This document shows, piece after piece, positions 8,034-11,598 of a stretch of DNA of 11,598 nucleotides; position 1 is the first letter of the stretch; each line of letters starts with the position of its first letter. Made by a program: the position numbers and the translations under genes. Origin of the DNA: Coriobacteriales bacterium (lineage in GTDB: Bacteria > Actinomycetota > Coriobacteriia > Coriobacteriales > UBA8131); contig JAIRXA010000111.1 in assembly GCA_031268525.1 (NCBI GenBank), forward strand, positions 1 to 11,598. Reading direction: 5' to 3'. The notes beneath the pieces were generated by a model, which saw only the letters and a list, made by a program, of their open reading frames with translations, did no database searches and was not told the DNA's origin.

Positions 8034-8122
8034 CGTACATCATCTACGAGATGAACTCTGTGTCGGACGCCGTGCCAAACTCAGGAGCGATCCCTGATCC
8101 AGGCGCTGGGTCAGACTCTCGG

Positions 8123-8818
8123 TCAGTCATGGCAGGTCCCGCATTGCAGGACCTTCTCGTGGTGACAATTGAAGCAGGTGTTCAGACTGTTGTCTGGCAG
8201 CGAGGCCGCCGGTTCGTGTACCTGATGACAGTTTATGCAGGTAATCGAGTTGTGCGAACTGTTATCAGGAATGTCGTGCGGGTTGACCACCGTGCCTTCG
8301 GTGTCGGTTATGACCGTACTGGCAACGGTCAAGGTCGCGAGCTCGTCGGCCTCGTGGCAGGAGCCGCACAGCGTGGGATCAACCTCTGTCTTCTTGAGCC
8401 GCGTCGGCATCGGCAGGTCAGCTGTCGCCCCCTCATGGACCGCGGTCATCTTCTCTTCGTCCGCATGGCAGGTTATACAGGTTGTTCCCTCTTGCTCATG
8501 GACGGTCGCAGGTGCCGTTGGATCCTGCTCATTCGTCTCGGCGAGGTGGCAGGTCGCGCAATCGCTTTGCATCGACCAGGCAACCGTGGCCGTCGTGTCC
8601 TCAGAGCCCGAGCCTGAGCTGGGATCTGCTGTTCGAGGCGCACAACCGGCAGCCAAGGCGACAAGCGCCACCATTCCCAGGGAGATCAACCAAATGGCGA
8701 ACTTCCTGTGCCGCGAAGAGGCCAAGGAGCAGGTAGGCTCCTCGGATCCCTCACGCTTCTCGGGTCCCTCGGTCTGCCCGAGAGGGGCAGACCCGAGTTG
8801 ATCCTGACTGGTATCCAT
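8123..8818 (-). CDS. Membrane-anchored hexaheme c-type cytochrome
   Basis: From the chosen start this is a 231-residue protein with six CxxCH heme-attachment motifs at 87-91, 114-118, 151-155, 194-198, 215-219 and 226-230. Outside those motifs the exported part has exactly six further histidines (107, 128, 181, 189, 201, 220), enough for bis-histidine ligation of all six hemes. A hydrophilic n-region of about 39 residues ends in SSRHRK. A hydrophobic segment (40-58) then ends in LAAGC, so Cys59 could be lipidated, or the segment could be a signal anchor. Its likely role is electron transfer outside the membrane to the adjacent flavoprotein; it is not clearly NrfH/NapC. ATG at 8816-8818 is preferred because GAGGAG lies five bases upstream; a GTG at 8824 has no room for a ribosome site. 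The flavoprotein stop is two bases upstream, so coupling is likely. Confidence 0.93.
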   Translation of the reverse strand: MDTSQDQLGSAPLGQTEGPEKREGSEEPTCSLASSRHRKFAIWLISLGMVALVALAAGCAPRTADPSSGSGSEDTTATVAWSMQSDCATCHLAETNEQDPTAPATVHEQEGTTCITCHADEEKMTAVHEGATADLPMPTRLKKTEVDPTLCGSCHEADELATLTVASTVITDTEGTVVNPHDIPDNSSHNSITCINCHQVHEPAASLPDNSLNTCFNCHHEKVLQCGTCHD

Positions 8819-8820
8819 CC

Positions 8821-10554
8821 TCACTCCTCGGTTGAGATAACCTGACCGGCGATCCGACCGAAGACGATGGGCTTTGCGAGACCGATGAGGTCCATGCAGC
8901 CAGCAGATTCACCTGCCGCATAAAAACCGGGGATAGGGTTGTAGCCCCAATCGAGCACCTGAGATTTGGGATTGATGGTCACGCCACCCAGAGTGTTGTG
9001 CTTCTGAATGCCCCACTTGACCGCATGGAAGGGAGGGGTCGCGATCGGTGCGTCGAGATGGACTTTCTGGAAGTCCTCGTCAACACCGGCTGCCACCATC
9101 TCGTTATAACGGCCGACAGCAGCAGTGAGGTTCTCGGCGGGCACACCGATACCTGCAGCGAGCTCCTCAATGGTACCAGCTTGCTTATACATCGAGTCCT
9201 CGACAATCTCGCCAACCGTAAACTCAAGCTCTTGCTTGGCGCGCGAGGTCTCGTCAAGAATGATCCAGACGATCGGGCCATCAGCATCGCCTGTCTGAGC
9301 GGCACAGAGCTGTGCGAAGTAGAAAGGCTTTGAGCCACCAACCCAGGCAGGATTGTCCTCGCCGATTTCCTCATTCATAAAGCGATTACCTTCGGCGTTC
9401 ACATAGATGCACTCACTGTCCAGGGGTTCGGCAGTGCCGGGCAGGCCATAGGGCAGATCGATACTATGCCAGGGGGTTCCGGCGTGCCGATGCCAACCGT
9501 GCCAGTCGCAACCACGATCGGTAGAGAGCGCGGCGCCAGCGCCAAGGGCCAGTTCAATGCCGGTGCCGTCGTTAAAGACATAGGGCTCACCGCTGACGTG
9601 AGGATACTTGTTGAGCCACGGCAGGAAGAGCTGCTTGAGCGTGGCACTGCCGTTCCAGCTGCCCGTCCCGAGGAACACGGCCTTATTGGCCTTGAACTTC
9701 ACAGGTGCTCCATTCAGATCGGCCTCGATGCCGATGACACGGCCGGCTCGGTCGCCTTCCTCGCGAATGATTTTGGTCATCTTGCAGTTGAGCATGAATT
9801 CGACGCCGCTTTCCTCCGCGCGATCATAGATCGGCCAGATCAGACCAGCGCCACCAGCCTTCATGCTATCCTCGGCGCCTTCGCGGTCGACAAGCTGCGG
9901 AGCCGTGGTGGTAAAGTAGCGAGAGCCACGATAGACCAGCGACATGGAGGAAACATTGGCCTTGATGAAGGAGCATCCCATGCCATCGAGCCAATTCCAG
10001 GTATCGAGACTGGCGTCAGCAAATGCGCGCGCCATGCCCTCGCCATCCTCGGCGCCCGAAATCTTGCGCCATTGCCCCATTTCATACTCACGCCCGTCAA
10101 CCGTATCGACGGTCATCGTCTTATCGGTACGCAGGTTAGGTACGGTGCGATCCTCATAGATGATATCAGCCGTCTCCTCAAAGCCTTCATCCAACTGCAT
10201 CCGGGTACCGCCACCGATGCCCAGGTTGCCACCAGCGAGGATGCCCTTGCCGCCGATCTTGTCGTTGGCGTCGATGGCGATAACGCTCACGCCACCCTCG
10301 CCCGCAGCCGCCGCGCAGGAAAGTCCCGCGGGGCCCGTACCCACGACAATGACGTCAGCTTCGTAATCCCAAGCGCCGTCGCCGCTCGCGCCTCCCGACT
10401 CGTCGCCACTCGCACCAGCTGGCTCACCGCCGCAGGCGGCAAGCCCCGCCGCCGCGACCCCAGCGGCCAATACACCGGCCCCAGTCAGAAAGTTGCGCCG
10501 CGAGAATCCCGGCTTTGACTCGTCGGCTTTTGCTCTCAAGTCCTCAATACTCAT
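8821..10554 (-). CDS. Tat-exported lipoprotein flavin oxidoreductase (fumarate reductase/FAD_binding_2 superfamily)
   Basis: This 577-residue protein has a Tat signal (SRRNFLTG, Arg19-20; hydrophobic 24-40) ending in a lipobox LAAC, so Cys41 should be lipidated and the folded flavoprotein exported. A Gly/Ser/Asp linker follows (42-60), then the FAD-binding fold at ADVIVVGTGPAGLSC with GTGPAG (72-77), an acidic ID at 94-95, and GGNLGIGGG. RFMNEE (391-396), HNTLGG (519-524) and IPGFYAAGE (541-549) place it with flavocytochrome c fumarate reductase and 3-ketosteroid dehydrogenase relatives. The NRLGGNA signature is absent (GCMDLIGLAKPIVFGR instead), and no arginine follows NEE where the fumarate reductase acid sits. 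The substrate is therefore probably not fumarate. A His/Trp-rich patch (DWHGWHRHAGTPWH, 350-363) may line the active site. AGGAGG lies five bases before the ATG. Superfamily is certain, substrate unknown. Confidence 0.93.
   Translation of the reverse strand: MSIEDLRAKADESKPGFSRRNFLTGAGVLAAGVAAAGLAACGGEPAGASGDESGGASGDGAWDYEADVIVVGTGPAGLSCAAAAGEGGVSVIAIDANDKIGGKGILAGGNLGIGGGTRMQLDEGFEETADIIYEDRTVPNLRTDKTMTVDTVDGREYEMGQWRKISGAEDGEGMARAFADASLDTWNWLDGMGCSFIKANVSSMSLVYRGSRYFTTTAPQLVDREGAEDSMKAGGAGLIWPIYDRAEESGVEFMLNCKMTKIIREEGDRAGRVIGIEADLNGAPVKFKANKAVFLGTGSWNGSATLKQLFLPWLNKYPHVSGEPYVFNDGTGIELALGAGAALSTDRGCDWHGWHRHAGTPWHSIDLPYGLPGTAEPLDSECIYVNAEGNRFMNEEIGEDNPAWVGGSKPFYFAQLCAAQTGDADGPIVWIILDETSRAKQELEFTVGEIVEDSMYKQAGTIEELAAGIGVPAENLTAAVGRYNEMVAAGVDEDFQKVHLDAPIATPPFHAVKWGIQKHNTLGGVTINPKSQVLDWGYNPIPGFYAAGESAGCMDLIGLAKPIVFGRIAGQVISTEE
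8824..8829 (-). promoter_or_regulatory. Ribosome binding site that decides the cytochrome start
   Basis: GAGGAG, in the last two sense codons of the flavoprotein gene and overlapping its stop by no more than one base, lies five bases before the ATG at 8816-8818. It favours that ATG over the GTG at 8822-8824 and implies translational coupling of the two genes. Confidence 0.7.
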
Positions 10555-10587
10555 GATCTCCTCCTTCTCAACCGTTTACAGGAACTC

Positions 10588-10637
10588 TGTGTGCCCTCGG
10601 CTTTGTGGGCACACACCTTGTGCCCGCTCATTGCGGG
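10588..10637 (-). promoter_or_regulatory. Overlapping alternative hairpins upstream of the flavoprotein gene
   Basis: TGTGTGCCC (10588-10596) pairs with GGGCACACA (10607-10615). GGGCACA (10607-10613) can instead pair with TGTGCCC (10619-10625). CCCGC (10623-10627) pairs with GCGGG (10633-10637). On the minus-strand transcript this gives a 1:2 / 2:3 / 3:4 set of mutually exclusive stems, ending 34 bases before the ATG. No U-run follows, so it is either a leader RNA switch or a cluster of operator half-sites (three GGGCACA-type copies). The pairing is exact; the role is inferred. Confidence 0.5.
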
Positions 10638-10679
10638 TATCTGTCAGTGTCAGTAGAAAGAACTTCTTATGTTTTGGGT

Positions 10680-10724
10680 ATCCGACAAAGCATCGGCCTT
10701 TACAAAGAGGCCTCGGATTTTTTT
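10680..10724 (+). terminator. Intrinsic-terminator-like hairpin in the divergent intergenic region
   Basis: GGCCTTT (10695-10701) pairs with AAGAGGCC (10706-10712, one G-U pair). An outer arm ATCCGA (10680-10685) pairs with TCGGAT (10713-10718). Seven T residues (10718-10724) follow at once on the plus strand, the classic intrinsic terminator layout. No plus-strand gene lies just upstream. It would therefore act either as an attenuator in the leader of the gene at 10854 or as a block to antisense transcription. Confidence 0.5.
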
Positions 10725-10744
10725 GGGATGACCTCAAAAGAACA

Positions 10745-10775
10745 AAAAGGATGACTAAAAGGATGGTAGTCCTTT
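10745..10775. repeat. Direct repeat plus small dyad upstream of the plus-strand gene
   Basis: AAAAGGATG occurs at 10745-10753 and 10757-10765 (period 12). AAAGGA in the second copy (10758-10763) forms a dyad with TCCTTT (10770-10775). A related GGATGAC also occurs at 10726-10732. The arrangement could be a regulator-binding site for the gene at 10854. Together with the two structures above, this is what the 299-base gap 10555-10853 holds. No convincing promoter hexamers were found on either strand. Confidence 0.35.
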
Positions 10776-10853
10776 ACGATCTGACGATGTATTGTGTCAT
10801 TGGAGGAAACGTGTACTACCTAAAGACCTGAGGATGAAGGGATACAGCTGAGC

Positions 10854-11549
10854 ATGCACACTGAGAGTGGGCCGCAAAGTGATGCACACGCTTCGGACGG
10901 GGCAAGCGCACTGCCGACTTTGATACTTTTTGCAGCAGGCCTCACCCTGGCTGGAATTTGGACCGATGTGGTGGGCTACAGCTCCAAGTTGTTGACGATC
11001 GACCAGACCCTCCTCACCTTGCCCTACAGCCCTGACGCATTTCAGCTGGGGCGATTGGCGGTCAGCATTGTCTTTATCCTCATGGCTCGCAAGCTGGCAG
11101 CCACACAAAACCAGTTGACCCTCATAATCGCAGTGCTCATGAGCACTGCGACGGGCGTCCTGGTCATCTCCCACTATCAGACTCTGGTCGACCCCTACCT
11201 GCTGGCCTCCTGTGGGATATTTGTCGCGAGCGCCGGATATTCCTTTATCGTCTGGATATTCTATCTCTACGCAGCTCAGCATCTCCCCACCAACAGAATC
11301 GTGTGGAGCATTGCCGCAAGCCTGGTGCTTGAAACCATATTCTCGATTCTCATCAGCCTGTATCTCGGCCCTGTCAGCCAGATGGCCCTTGTCGTCAGCG
11401 CTCCCATCCTCGTAAGTATCTGCTATTTCGCGGGAACCCGTCTTGGCCCTGGACGACCCCAGACAGGCGCTATACACTCCACTCCACACTCCACTGATCG
11501 AGAATTCAGGCAAAGAAGGGGGGGGGGGGGGGCAAAAATATGCCCTTGA
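10854..11549 (+). CDS. Six-TM membrane protein, LuxR-type membrane regulator-like; frame broken at a G tract
   Basis: The 231 codons encode a polar N-terminus (1-18) and six predicted membrane helices at about 20-40, 64-82, 87-106, 115-142, 148-171 and 175-194. A polar, basic tail follows (REFRQRR near 216-222). The helix layout resembles the first half of the polytopic sensor domain in membrane-bound LuxR-type regulators of Eggerthellales, but no helix-turn-helix is seen here, so the assignment is tentative. Codons 223-226 come from a run of 15 G residues, after which the frame stops within six codons (AKICP). One G fewer keeps it open to the window end, so the true product is probably longer. 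The ATG has only a distant AAGGGA upstream, and an in-frame TAA at 10821-10823 with no alternative start supports it. It is divergent from the flavoprotein operon, a usual position for its regulator. Confidence 0.6.
   Translation: MHTESGPQSDAHASDGASALPTLILFAAGLTLAGIWTDVVGYSSKLLTIDQTLLTLPYSPDAFQLGRLAVSIVFILMARKLAATQNQLTLIIAVLMSTATGVLVISHYQTLVDPYLLASCGIFVASAGYSFIVWIFYLYAAQHLPTNRIVWSIAASLVLETIFSILISLYLGPVSQMALVVSAPILVSICYFAGTRLGPGRPQTGAIHSTPHSTDREFRQRRGGGGAKICP
11472..11496 (+). repeat. ACTCCAC-like short tandem repeats before the G tract
   Basis: The stretch is built from reiterated CACTCCA units (encoding HSTPHST) about 20 bases before the G tract. It marks the linker after the sixth helix as low-complexity and slippage-prone. 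Boundaries are approximate. Confidence 0.4.
11518..11532 (+). repeat. Homopolymeric tract of 15 G inside a coding region
   Basis: Fifteen consecutive G residues lie within the plus-strand membrane-protein gene. With 15, the frame ends at the TGA at 11547-11549. With 14 (or 11 or 17), translation continues as QKYALDIQ... to the window end. The third register stops at a TAG about 10 codons on. Tracts of this kind slip during replication and can switch genes on and off, but they are also common sequencing and assembly errors. Confidence 0.9.
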
Positions 11550-11598
11550 TATCCAGGTCGTAGGTTTCGCGGCGACCCGTGTTTGTAAACGAACCTTG
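11533..11598. other. Unassigned tail after the G tract
   Basis: These 66 bases are open in one plus-strand frame (continuing the membrane-protein gene if one G is lost) and also in a minus-strand frame reading GRRETYDLDIKGIF. The minus-strand codons look at least as gene-like as the plus-strand ones. The tail could be the next part of the regulator gene, the end of a convergent gene, or sequence wrongly joined through the G run. It is too short to decide. Confidence 0.3.

Noticed and set aside
7857..8122. T-box or other tRNA-sensing leader ahead of valS
   Set aside because: No AGGGTGGnACCGCG-like antiterminator sequence was found on the minus strand in this gap; the same holds upstream of thrS.
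8819..8824. GTG start for the cytochrome two codons upstream
   Set aside because: It would leave no gap after the GAGGAG ribosome site; the ATG at 8816-8818 has proper five-base spacing.
9466..10518. 350-codon plus-strand frame opposite the flavoprotein gene
   Set aside because: It is antisense to a gene with clear Tat and FAD motifs, and no domain or ribosome site supports it.
10797..11513. 238-codon minus-strand frame opposite the membrane-protein gene
   Set aside because: It starts at TTG without a ribosome site. Its polar composition is what the complement of hydrophobic codons gives, whereas the plus strand encodes six well-formed helices.

Overview
The window looks like part of a chromosome from an anaerobic, fairly G+C-rich actinobacterium, most likely an Eggerthellales/Coriobacteriia gut-type organism. 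This is an inference, based on a Tat-exported flavoprotein beside a multiheme c-type cytochrome and a divergently oriented polytopic membrane protein resembling the sensor half of the membrane-bound LuxR-type regulators common in that group. No 16S rRNA or other decisive marker is present.

Layout. Positions 1-10554 are transcribed on the minus strand and only the last gene lies on the plus strand. Read in the direction of transcription from the right, the first unit (10554-8123) encodes a Tat lipoprotein flavin oxidoreductase and a membrane-anchored hexaheme cytochrome c. It ends at a strong hairpin (7991-8033). The second unit is valS (valyl-tRNA synthetase) and folC (folylpolyglutamate synthase), 22 bases apart, with a TATAAT box at 7941-7946 ahead of valS. 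The third unit begins at a convincing extended -10 promoter (3640-3668). It runs through a small two-TM double-zinc-ribbon protein, thrS (threonyl-tRNA synthetase), a PflX-type radical SAM enzyme and an MFS transporter cut by the window edge. Gaps in it are 40 and 14 bases, then an 8-base overlap, so co-transcription is likely.

The accessory part is the right end. The flavoprotein and cytochrome form an electron-transfer pair: the cytochrome should carry electrons outside the membrane to the flavoprotein, which would reduce an unidentified organic acceptor. The flavoprotein belongs to the fumarate reductase/FAD_binding_2 superfamily but appears to lack the two arginines that define fumarate reduction, so its substrate is probably different. 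The 299-base region between it and the plus-strand gene is rich in dyads and repeats. The plus-strand gene encodes six membrane helices and then runs into 15 consecutive G residues that put it out of frame. One base fewer would leave the frame open to the window end. This is either a phase-variable switch in a regulator-like gene or a sequencing/assembly artefact near a contig end.

No tRNA, rRNA, CRISPR, insertion sequence or prophage gene was seen. Long open frames antisense to thrS, folC, the flavoprotein and the plus-strand membrane gene are treated as shadows.
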